Below, in pieces: positions 1-6,862 of a stretch of DNA of 8,500 nt (its first letter is position 1; every line of letters starts with the position of its first letter). The stretch is from the NCBI GenBank assembly GCA_021785335.1, contig JAJYFW010000054.1, positions 1-8,500 on the forward strand, written 5' to 3'. The translations under genes were made by a program, and so were the position numbers. A model generated the notes under the pieces. The model was not told the DNA's origin, made no database searches, and was given only the letters and a program-made list of their open reading frames with translations. The DNA is from Pseudomonadota bacterium. GTDB lineage: Bacteria > Pseudomonadota > Alphaproteobacteria > Acetobacterales > Acetobacteraceae.

Positions 1-1085
1 CCTCGATGCCGGTGGTGAAGATCGGGCGCATGGCCGGACAGTATGCCAAGCCGCGCAGTTCCGATACCGAAACCAAGGACGGTGAGACGCTGCCGAGCTA
101 CCGCGGCGACCTGATCAACGGCGCCGCGTTCACCACCGAGGCGCGGGTGCCGGACCCCGCGCGGATGGAGACCGGGTATTTCCAGTCCGCCGGCACGCTC
201 AACCTGCTGCGCGCCTTCGCCTCCGGCGGCTATGCAGACCTGCACGGTGTGCACCGGTGGAACCTCGGCTTCGTCGCGCGCTCGCCGCTCGCCGATCGCT
301 ACTCGGACCTGGCGAACCGCATCGACGAGACGCTGCGGTTCATGAAGGCGTGCGGCATCACGAGCGATAACTCGCCGCAGATCCGCGAGACGGACTTCTA
401 TACGAGCCACGAGGCGCTGCTGCTGCCGTACGAGCAGGCGCTGACCCGCGTCGATAGCACCACCGGCGACTGGTATGCCTGTTCCGCGCACCTGCTGTGG
501 ATCGGCGACCGCACGCGCCAGCCGGATGGGGCGCATGTGGAGTTCCTGCGCGGAGTGAAGAACCCGCTGGGACTGAAGGTCGGGCCGTCCACCACCGCGG
601 ACGAGCTTCTGCGCAACATCGACATCCTCAACCCCACGGACGAGCCCGGGCGGCTGACGCTGATCGTGCGCATGGGGGCGGACAAAGTGGAGAAGGTCTT
701 CCCGCCGCTCCTGCGCGCGGTGAAGCGCTCGGGCCGGCGCGTGGTGTGGCTGACGGACCCGATGCACGGCAACACGGTGACGGCGGCCGATGGGCGCAAG
801 ACGCGGCGGTTCGACGCCATCCTCGACGAGGTGCGGCGCTTCTTCGACGTGCACGCGGCGGAGGGAACCTGGGCCGGCGGCGTGCACGTGGAGATGACCG
901 GCGCCGACGTCACGGAATGCGTCGGCGGCGCGCACCGGCTGACCGAGGCGGATCTTGGCCAGCGCTACGAGACCTTCATGGACCCGCGGCTCAACGCCGA
1001 GCAGTCGCTCGAGCTCGCGTTCCTGGTGGCGGAAGAGCTGAAGGCGCGGCGCGGCGGCATTGCGACGGCGGTGGCGGCGCAGTAG
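1..1085 (+). CDS. aroG: Class II 3-deoxy-7-phosphoheptulonate (DAHP) synthase, 5' truncated by window
   Basis: Catalyses condensation of phosphoenolpyruvate with erythrose 4-phosphate to DAHP, the first committed step of the shikimate pathway, in the cytosol. The reading frame is open to the left edge; the ATG at 6 is internal, since family members are about 450-460 residues and about 360 are visible, so roughly 95 N-terminal residues, including the first metal-binding Cys, lie upstream. Class II (plant/mycobacterial type) motifs seen in order are [12 protein letters not shown] (PEP-binding Arg), an AHVEFLRG segment, LKVGPS (Lys), IVRMGADK (Arg), DPMHGN (metal-ligand His), HVEMTG (metal-ligand Glu) and MDPRLN (metal-ligand Asp). 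It ends with TAG, 3 bases before the next gene, so it is probably the upstream member of an operon with pncB and nadE. Allosteric features cannot be judged because the N-terminus is missing. The family is certain; the symbol is the mycobacterial usage and varies between genomes. Confidence 0.95.
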   Translation, partial: SMPVVKIGRMAGQYAKPRSSDTETKDGETLPSYRGDLINGAAFTTEARVPDPARMETGYFQSAGTLNLLRAFASGGYADLHGVHRWNLGFVARSPLADRYSDLANRIDETLRFMKACGITSDNSPQIRETDFYTSHEALLLPYEQALTRVDSTTGDWYACSAHLLWIGDRTRQPDGAHVEFLRGVKNPLGLKVGPSTTADELLRNIDILNPTDEPGRLTLIVRMGADKVEKVFPPLLRAVKRSGRRVVWLTDPMHGNTVTAADGRKTRRFDAILDEVRRFFDVHAAEGTWAGGVHVEMTGADVTECVGGAHRLTEADLGQRYETFMDPRLNAEQSLELAFLVAEELKARRGGIATAVAAQ

Positions 1086-1088
1086 CGC

Positions 1089-2273
1089 ATGGATCTCACG
1101 GCCCGGAGCACGGAGGCGGCGAGGACGCCGACGGCGGAGGAACTGGCGGCCGACATCGCGGCGCGGACGGATTCCTACTTCAACCGCACGCGCGCGGTGG
1201 TGCGCCGCTTCGGCGACAGGCGCGTGACCTACGCGCTGTTCCTGCGCCGGCCGGTGATCTCCGCGCCGAGGCTGATGCTGGCCTGGCTCGAGCAGGTGGC
1301 GGCGGCGCGCGGCGCGCGCTTCGACGTCGAGGTGACGCACGCGGAGGGGAGCTGGACGGGCGCGGGCGAGCCGCTGGTCTACATCAGCGGCAGCATGGTC
1401 GATCTTTCCGATCTTGAAACTATCCTGCTGCAGAAGCTCGGCGCCTGCTGCGTGGCCGCGCACAACGCCTATCAGATGAGCCTCGCTCTCCCGGAGGTCG
1501 GGTTCCTTGCCATGGAGGCGCGCCACTGTGCGGGTGCGGAAATGCAGGAGATGATGGCCTACGCCGCCGCCGTGGGCAGTGCCGCCGCGAGGCGGGAGGG
1601 GGCGCGCGGCTTCGTCGGCAACGCCAACGACGGCACGGCGCACTGGTTCGGCGCCGCGCAGGGCCTGGGAACGATGCCGCACTCGCTGATCGGCTATGCC
1701 GGATCGACGGTGCGGGCGGCGGAGATGTTCCACGCGACCTTCCCCGACGAGGTGCTGACGGTGCTGGTCGATTATTTTGGAAAGGAAATAAGCGACTCGA
1801 TCGCCGTGGCCCGGCGCTTTCCGGATCTCGCCGCTGCCGGGCGGCTGCAGGTGCGGCTGGACACGCATGGCGGACGGTTCCTCGAGGGGCTCGACCCGGC
1901 GGAGAGCTATGCAGTGTTGGAGCGGCATGCGCCCGGAGCGATACGCCGTTACCGGTCGGAAACGGAGTTGCGCTTCCTGGTGGGTACCGGCGTTTCGGCG
2001 GCGGCGATCTGGCGCGCGCGCGAGGCGCTGGACGGGGCGGGGTTCTCTTCGGTGCGCATCGTCGTCTCGTCCGGCTTCGGCGTCGACAAGTGCCGGGTGA
2101 TGGCGGATGCCAAGGCGCCGATCGACCTGGTAGGGACCGGAAGCTTCATCCCCGAGCGCTGGTCGGAGACCTACGCGACCGCGGATATCGTGGCCTATGA
2201 CGACCAGCCGTTGGTGAAGGTGGGGCGAGAGTTCCTGCTCAAGCGCAACGGTGCCCGGAAAGAGGGGACATGA
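1089..2273 (+). CDS. pncB: Nicotinate phosphoribosyltransferase
   Basis: Converts nicotinate and PRPP to nicotinate mononucleotide, the entry step of the Preiss-Handler NAD salvage route, in the cytosol. The 394-residue protein has the family landmarks: an N-terminal TDSYFNRT segment (residues 28-34), the GTMPHS motif (194-199) with the conserved, phosphorylatable His198, RLDTHGG (256-262) in the phosphoribosyl-binding barrel, and a C-terminal LVGTGSFI loop (347-354) followed by LVKVGREF. The length and motif spelling recall the compact (about 390 residue) archaeal-like form more than the E. coli enzyme. The ATG lies 3 bases after the DAHP synthase stop with no clear Shine-Dalgarno, which suggests translational coupling. 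The end overlaps nadE by four bases. The nadE neighbour strongly supports the assignment; a related quinolinate phosphoribosyltransferase is less likely because of the GTMPHS context. Confidence 0.9.
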   Translation: MDLTARSTEAARTPTAEELAADIAARTDSYFNRTRAVVRRFGDRRVTYALFLRRPVISAPRLMLAWLEQVAAARGARFDVEVTHAEGSWTGAGEPLVYISGSMVDLSDLETILLQKLGACCVAAHNAYQMSLALPEVGFLAMEARHCAGAEMQEMMAYAAAVGSAAARREGARGFVGNANDGTAHWFGAAQGLGTMPHSLIGYAGSTVRAAEMFHATFPDEVLTVLVDYFGKEISDSIAVARRFPDLAAAGRLQVRLDTHGGRFLEGLDPAESYAVLERHAPGAIRRYRSETELRFLVGTGVSAAAIWRAREALDGAGFSSVRIVVSSGFGVDKCRVMADAKAPIDLVGTGSFIPERWSETYATADIVAYDDQPLVKVGREFLLKRNGARKEGT

Positions 2274-3931
2274 GCGACGCCCTCACGATCTCGATCGCTC
2301 AGATCGACCCGGAAGTCGGAGCTGTCGAGCGCAACATCGAAACGATTCGCCGTGCCCGGGCGGAAGGCGCCGCGCAGGGTGCCGACCTCGTCGTGACCAC
2401 GGAGTTCTCCTCCGGCGGCTATCCGGTCGAGGACCTGGTGCGCAAGCCGGCGTTCGCCGAGGCCTGCGAGGCCGCGATCGGCAGGCTCGCGGCCGAGACC
2501 GCGGACGGCGGCCCGGCGGTGCTGCTGGGTGGGCCGTGGCGCAACGATGGCAAGCTGCACAACGCCGCGTTTCTGCTTGATGGCGGGGCCGTCGCGGCGC
2601 GGGTGGCGAAGCACGAGCTGCCGAACTACGGCGTTTTCGACGAGAAACGCGTGTTCGATCCCGGGCCCGTGCCGGCGCCGGTGCAGTTCCGCGGTGCCAG
2701 GCTCGGCGTGCTGGTGTGTGAGGACTGGTGGTTTCCCAAGGTGCCGGCGGCGCTCGCGGCCCAGGGGGCGGAGATGTTGCTTTCCATCAACGGTTCGCCG
2801 TTCGAGGTAGGAAAACAGGGCAAGCGCGTGGCGCTGGCGCGCGAGCGGGTGCGCGAAACCGGCCTGCCTTTTGTGTTTGCGGCGCAGGTGGGCGGGCAGG
2901 ACGAACTGGTGTTCGAGGGCGCGAGCTTCGTGCTCGACGCGGCAGGTGGGCTGGCGGCGCAGCTGCCGTTCTTCGAGCCGAGCGTGCGCCGCACGGTCTG
3001 GCGCCGTGGCAACGGTCTCGTCTGCGAGCCGGGTGAGATCGCGCCGGAACCGGGCCGGCTTGAGGCGATCTGGCGGGCCATGGCGCTAGGGCTTGCCGAC
3101 TATGTGAACAAGAATCGGTTTCCCAGCGTGATCCTGGGGCTTTCCGGTGGCATCGACAGCGCGATCTCGGCAGCTGTCGCGGTGGATGCGCTGGGGGCGG
3201 AGCGCGTGCGCGCGGTGATGATGCCGAGCCCCTACACCAGCCGCGAGAGCCTGGAGGATGCCGCCGAATGCGCGCGGCTGCTCGGCATTCAATGCGATAT
3301 CGTTTCGATAAGCGGAGCGATGGAGGCATTCTCTACGGCGCTGGCGCCGCTGTTCGCGGGGCGGCAGGCGGACATCACGGAGGAAAACCTGCAATCGCGC
3401 TCGCGCGGGCTGATCCTGATGGCGATGAGCAACAAGTTCGGCTCCATGCTGCTTACCACCGGCAACAAGAGCGAGATGTCGGTGGGCTATGCCACGCTCT
3501 ACGGCGACATGTGCGGCGGCTATTCCGTGCTCAAGGACATCTACAAGACCACGGTGTTCGAGCTCGCGCGCTGGCGCAACGCGCATCGGCCGAAGGGACT
3601 GGCGGGGCCGGAGGGGATAGTGATGCCGGAGCGCGTCATCACCAAGCCACCCTCCGCCGAGCTGAAGCCTGGCCAGACGGACCAGGACACGCTGCCGCCC
3701 TACGAGATCCTGGACGCGATCCTGGAGGGGCTGGTGGAGGGCGAGGAGAGCGTGGACGCGATGGTCGCGAAAGGGTTCGACCGCCCGACGGTGCTGCGCG
3801 TGTGGCGCATGCTCGACCGCGCGGAATACAAGCGGCGGCAGGCCCCGCCGGGGGTCAAGATCGGCGTGCGGGCCTTCGGGCGCGACCGGCGGTACCCGAT
3901 CACCAACGGCTTCACGGCGCTCGTGTCGTGA
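2270..3931 (+). CDS. nadE: Glutamine-dependent NAD+ synthetase (amidase + synthetase fusion)
   Basis: Amidates nicotinate adenine dinucleotide to NAD+ with ATP, using ammonia channelled from glutamine, as the last step of NAD synthesis. The 553-residue protein is full length for the two-domain form. Residues about 5-260 are a nitrilase-type glutaminase domain with the complete triad Glu45 (TTEFSSGG), Lys114 (AKHELPNYG) and Cys150 (VCEDWW). Residues about 262-553 are the synthetase domain with the ATP-pyrophosphatase P-loop SGGIDS (292-297), TTGNKSE (396-402) and the KPPSAELKPGQTDQD segment (459-473). The start ATG overlaps the pncB stop (ATGA, 2270-2273) and has an AGAGG sequence at 2261-2265 as ribosome binding site. 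The end overlaps the next gene's GTG. Gene order places it with pncB, so the operon codes for both ends of the nicotinate-to-NAD route. Confidence 0.97.
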   Translation: MSDALTISIAQIDPEVGAVERNIETIRRARAEGAAQGADLVVTTEFSSGGYPVEDLVRKPAFAEACEAAIGRLAAETADGGPAVLLGGPWRNDGKLHNAAFLLDGGAVAARVAKHELPNYGVFDEKRVFDPGPVPAPVQFRGARLGVLVCEDWWFPKVPAALAAQGAEMLLSINGSPFEVGKQGKRVALARERVRETGLPFVFAAQVGGQDELVFEGASFVLDAAGGLAAQLPFFEPSVRRTVWRRGNGLVCEPGEIAPEPGRLEAIWRAMALGLADYVNKNRFPSVILGLSGGIDSAISAAVAVDALGAERVRAVMMPSPYTSRESLEDAAECARLLGIQCDIVSISGAMEAFSTALAPLFAGRQADITEENLQSRSRGLILMAMSNKFGSMLLTTGNKSEMSVGYATLYGDMCGGYSVLKDIYKTTVFELARWRNAHRPKGLAGPEGIVMPERVITKPPSAELKPGQTDQDTLPPYEILDAILEGLVEGEESVDAMVAKGFDRPTVLRVWRMLDRAEYKRRQAPPGVKIGVRAFGRDRRYPITNGFTALVS

Positions 3932-4311
3932 GCGCAACGGTGGAGTTCCGTGTGCGCATCCGTGATCTCACGGGCGGGGCGGAGGACGGCATCGTCGAGG
4001 AAATCAAGGGCTTCCTCTCGCTCGACGAGGCAAACGAGTTCGCGCGGCGCTATGTGCGTGACAGCGTGGAACGATGCCGCGCGCCGGGGCTCTCGCCGCG
4101 CGAGGTGGTGGAGGCCTGGTTTGTTTTCGGCGAGGATGCCGAGGTGCTGGAGGCCGCGGCGGACGTGGCGATCGGCGCCGCGGACCCCATCGATTCCGAA
4201 AGCGGCGGCTGGAGCAGCGAGGGCGAGGTCGCGTTCTTCGCCGAGGAGCCGGCGATGGAAGAGGAGCGCGACTGGCGCGCGCTGGATCCGCGGCGCAGGC
4301 CGCGCGAATAG
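3928..4311 (+). CDS. Hypothetical acidic protein between nadE and gltX, GTG start
   Basis: I do not recognise this 127-residue protein. The start is inferred as the GTG at 3928, which overlaps the nadE stop (GTGA), the same coupling geometry as pncB/nadE; longer in-frame extensions would run deep into nadE and are shadow sequence. Residues 1-80 look like a small mixed alpha/beta domain: a strand-like VEFRVRIRDL start, an amphipathic helix around SLDEANEFARRYVRDSVERC (31-50), then VVEAWFVFGEDAEVLE (60-75). Residues 81-115 are low-complexity and very acidic; the last 12 residues are Arg-rich (DPRRRPRE end). By count there are 31 Asp/Glu against 16 Lys/Arg. No signal peptide, membrane segment or metal motif is visible, and there is one Cys (50). 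It ends 11 bases before the favoured gltX start. Codon use matches its neighbours, so it is probably a real gene. No function is assigned. Confidence 0.75.
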   Translation: MSATVEFRVRIRDLTGGAEDGIVEEIKGFLSLDEANEFARRYVRDSVERCRAPGLSPREVVEAWFVFGEDAEVLEAAADVAIGAADPIDSESGGWSSEGEVAFFAEEPAMEEERDWRALDPRRRPRE

Positions 4312-4322
4312 GGACTGTGATC

Positions 4323-5660
4323 TTGACGACGATCCGGGCGCGGTTCGCGCCGTCGCCGACCGGCTGGCTGCATGTCGGCAACGCCTATATCGCCGTGGCG
4401 AACGCGCTGTTCGCGCGCCACGCGGGCGGTGAACTGCTGCTGCGGCTCGACGATACTGACACGGAACGATCGCGCGAGGAATACGCCAGGGGGATCGAGC
4501 AGGACCTGGCCTGGCTCGGCATATCGTGGGCGCGCATGTTCCGCCAGTCGGACCGGCTGGCGTCCTATGCGGCGGCGGCGGACCGACTGCGGGCGTCGGG
4601 CCGGCTGTATCCTTGTTTCGAGAGCGAGGAGGAGCTGGCGGCGAAGCGCGAGGCGCAGCGGCGGCGGCATATGGCCCCGGTCTATGACCGCGCGGCGCTG
4701 GCGATGACACCGGAGCAGCGCGCCAAGGCCGAGGCCTCCGGCCGCAAGCCCTATTGGCGGTTCAAGCTCTCGTCTGGAGAGCAGGCATGGGACGACCTGG
4801 TCTTCGGGAAGCGACGGGTGAAGCTCACCGCGATTTCGGATCCGGTGCTGGTGCGCGCTGACGGGTCGCCGCTCTATACCTTCACTTCCGTCGTGGACGA
4901 CATCGCCGAGGGGATCACGCACATCATCCGCGGCGAGGACCACGTCACCAATTCCGGCGTGCAGCGCGACATCATGGCCGCCCTGGGCGCCGACCCGGAC
5001 GCGATACGGCTCGCCCACCGGCCGCTGCTGCTCGACGAGGAAGGCGGCAAGCTGTCGAAGCGGCTCGAGAGCCTCTCGCTAAGGCGGCTGCGGGCGGACG
5101 GGATCGAGCCTGCCGCGCTGCTCGCTTATCTCGCACGGTTGGGCACGCCCGATGCGTTCGAGCCGGCGAGTTTCGAGACGCTGGCTGCGTCGTTCGATTT
5201 CGCGCACATGTCGTCCGCGGCGCCGCGCTTCGATCCGGCGCAGCTGCTGGCACTGAACCGGCGGGTGCTGCACGCGGCGCCCTACGAGGCGGTGGCCGCG
5301 CGGCTGCCCGAGGGCGCGGATGCGCGGTTCTGGGAGGCCGTGCGCGGCAATCTCGACCTGGTGTCGGAGGCGCGGCACTGGTGGAAGGTGGTGGCTGGCG
5401 AGGTCCGCGCCCCGCTGCCCGAGGAGGTTGCGTTCCTGCGCCAGGCCCTGGCGCTGTTGCCGGAAGAACCGTGGGATGATGTCGTGTGGGAGCGCTGGAC
5501 GGCCTCCCTGCGCGAGGCGAGCGGACGCAAGGGACGCGCGCTGTTTCACCCGCTGCGGCTGGCGTTGACGGGCGAGGAGAAGGGACCGGAACTGCGCGCG
5601 CTGCTGCCGCTGATCGGGCGGGCGCGAGCGGCGCGGCGGCTGGAGGCGGCGGCCGGCTAG
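4323..5660 (+). CDS. gltX: Glutamate--tRNA ligase
   Basis: Class I aminoacyl-tRNA synthetase that charges tRNA with glutamate, and tRNA-Gln too if the enzyme is non-discriminating. From TTG 4323 it has 445 residues: RFAPSPTG (7-14) and the HIGH-type signature HVGN (17-20), LLRLDDTDTERS (39-50), the SDPVLVRADG and IIRGEDHVTN segments (172-181 and 201-210), and the KMSKS-type KLSKR (243-247). The C-terminal part carries the anticodon-binding helical region. Only one Cys (98) lies where E. coli GluRS binds zinc, so no zinc site. Length and the LSLRRLRADG context fit one of the GltX types seen in alphaproteobacteria, which often carry two paralogues. Start choice: TTG 4323 has AGGGA at 4310-4314 with an 8-base spacer, whereas GTG 4317 would leave only 2 bases; 4317 remains possible and adds two residues. 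It lies just downstream of the acidic orphan. Confidence 0.95.
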   Translation: MTTIRARFAPSPTGWLHVGNAYIAVANALFARHAGGELLLRLDDTDTERSREEYARGIEQDLAWLGISWARMFRQSDRLASYAAAADRLRASGRLYPCFESEEELAAKREAQRRRHMAPVYDRAALAMTPEQRAKAEASGRKPYWRFKLSSGEQAWDDLVFGKRRVKLTAISDPVLVRADGSPLYTFTSVVDDIAEGITHIIRGEDHVTNSGVQRDIMAALGADPDAIRLAHRPLLLDEEGGKLSKRLESLSLRRLRADGIEPAALLAYLARLGTPDAFEPASFETLAASFDFAHMSSAAPRFDPAQLLALNRRVLHAAPYEAVAARLPEGADARFWEAVRGNLDLVSEARHWWKVVAGEVRAPLPEEVAFLRQALALLPEEPWDDVVWERWTASLREASGRKGRALFHPLRLALTGEEKGPELRALLPLIGRARAARRLEAAAG

Positions 5661-5669
5661 TCCCTACGG

Positions 5670-5697
5670 TTGATGCGCGCGCGCGAGGCTCTACACT
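5670..5697 (+). promoter_or_regulatory. Putative sigma70-type promoter of argE
   Basis: TTGATG (5670-5675) and TACACT (5692-5697) each match the consensus -35 and -10 at 4 of 6 positions, with a 16-base spacer, in the 44-base gap between gltX and argE. The -10 ends 7 bases before the argE ATG, so transcription would begin at or next to the start codon. The spacer contains an 11-base alternating GC run (5675-5685). The match is only moderate and is an inference from sequence. Confidence 0.4.
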
Positions 5698-5704
5698 GCG
5701 GCGC

Positions 5705-6862
5705 ATGACCGAAAAGATGTCGAGCCGGGATATCCTCGCGCACCTGGTGGCGTTCGACACCACCAGCCGAAACAGCAACATCGCCCTGATCGAGTATGCG
5801 CGCGACTACCTCGCGGGGCACGGTATCGCCGCGCGCGTGAGCCTCGACCCCACGGGGCGGAAAGCCAACCTCCATGCGCTGGTTGGGCCTGAGGTCGCGG
5901 GCGGCATCGCGCTTTCCGGTCATGTCGATACCGTACCGGTGGACGGGCAGGCCTGGACCGGTGACCCGTTCACGCTGCGCGAGGCTGATGGGCGCCTGAT
6001 TGCCCGCGGTGCGGCGGACATGAAGGGGTTCGTCGCGTGCATGCTGGCCGCCGTGCCGCGGCTCAAGGCGATGCGGCTCACGAAGCCGCTGCACCTCTTC
6101 GTCACGCACGACGAGGAGACAACGATGGAGGGGGCACGGCGGATGGTCGCCGAACTCGACGCCGCGCCGCGGCCCGCCTGCTGCGTGGTGGGCGAGCCCA
6201 CGCTGATGCAGCCAGTGGTGGCGCACAAGGGCAAGCTCTCGCTGCGCGTCATCGTGCGCGGAAAGCCCGGGCATTCGAGTGAGCCGGGCAAGGGCGTGAA
6301 CGCGGTGCAGGCCGCGGCGGAGGTGGTGGCCTGGGTCGCGGCGAAGGCGCGCGAGCGGGCGAAGACCGGACCGTTCGACGCGCGCTTCGACCCTGCGTAC
6401 ACCACGATCCACGTCGGCACGATTTTAGGCGGGACGATTCTCAACATCATTCCAGAACATGCCGAGTTCACCATGGAGTGGCGCAACATTCCGGGCGACG
6501 ATGTCGAGGCCGAGTTCGCGAAGCTGCGCGCGCACGTCGCCGGCACGATCGAGCCGGCGATGAAGACGGTCGATCCGGCGGCGGGCTTCAGCTACGACGT
6601 GATCGACACGATCCCGGGCCTGGCGCTGCCGGAGCGCGATCCGCTGGTCGCCATGGTGCAGCAGGCGAGCGGCTCCAATTCCGTCGGCGCCGTGAGCTAT
6701 GGCACCGAGGGCGGGCTCTATGAACAGGCGGGAGTTCCCACCATCGTCTGCGGGCCAGGCGCCATCGCGCAGGCGCACCAGCCCGACGAATGGATCGCGG
6801 CCAGCCAGTTGCTCGCCTGCGACGCGTTCATCGACCGGCTGGCGGAGCGCCTCTGCGGATGA
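5705..6862 (+). CDS. argE: Acetylornithine deacetylase (M20 metallopeptidase family)
   Basis: Hydrolyses N2-acetylornithine to ornithine and acetate in arginine synthesis; cytosolic di-zinc enzyme. The 385-residue protein has the M20 metal and catalytic residues: His73 (SGHVDTVPVDG), Asp105 (RGAADMKGF), Glu137 as general base and Glu138 as ligand (HDEETT), Glu164 (VGEPT), and His358 (AQAHQPDEW). The dimerisation domain carries GKPGHSS (His190). The HVDTVPVDGQAWTGDPF, YGTEGGLYEQAG and AQAHQPDEW segments fit ArgE better than DapE. The start is ATG 5705: it is the first plausible start after the gltX stop and gives the family length. No Shine-Dalgarno is visible, and a promoter-like element ends 7 bases upstream. 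A second ATG at 5717 is an alternative. It overlaps the M14 gene by four bases. Substrate is inferred; a related N-acyl amino acid is possible. Confidence 0.88.
   Translation: MTEKMSSRDILAHLVAFDTTSRNSNIALIEYARDYLAGHGIAARVSLDPTGRKANLHALVGPEVAGGIALSGHVDTVPVDGQAWTGDPFTLREADGRLIARGAADMKGFVACMLAAVPRLKAMRLTKPLHLFVTHDEETTMEGARRMVAELDAAPRPACCVVGEPTLMQPVVAHKGKLSLRVIVRGKPGHSSEPGKGVNAVQAAAEVVAWVAAKARERAKTGPFDARFDPAYTTIHVGTILGGTILNIIPEHAEFTMEWRNIPGDDVEAEFAKLRAHVAGTIEPAMKTVDPAAGFSYDVIDTIPGLALPERDPLVAMVQQASGSNSVGAVSYGTEGGLYEQAGVPTIVCGPGAIAQAHQPDEWIAASQLLACDAFIDRLAERLCG

Noticed and set aside
497..1417. Frame of 306 codons bridging aroG and pncB
   Set aside because: Off-frame, Arg/Ala/Gly-rich sequence spanning two genes with clear motifs in their own frames.
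3268..3927. N-terminal extension of the acidic orphan into nadE
   Set aside because: It is a +1-shifted reading of the NadE synthetase domain, Arg/Ala/Gly-rich, with no domain. The GTG at 3928 fits the coupling seen between neighbours.
3086..3937. Long minus-strand frame (283 codons) opposite nadE
   Set aside because: Antisense shadow of the nadE synthetase domain. High GC leaves stop-poor frames; its protein has Arg/His-rich, motif-free sequence.
4050..5018. Long minus-strand frame (322 codons) opposite gltX
   Set aside because: Runs through catalytic motifs of gltX on the other strand and shows no recognisable domain.
5486..5704. Upstream extension of argE into the end of gltX
   Set aside because: The sequence before 5705 is low-complexity and shadows gltX in another frame; M20 family sequence begins after ATG 5705.
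6790..6858. Upstream extension of the M14 gene into argE
   Set aside because: The ATGA overlap at 6859 gives the family length and start; the upstream part is a shifted-frame shadow of argE.
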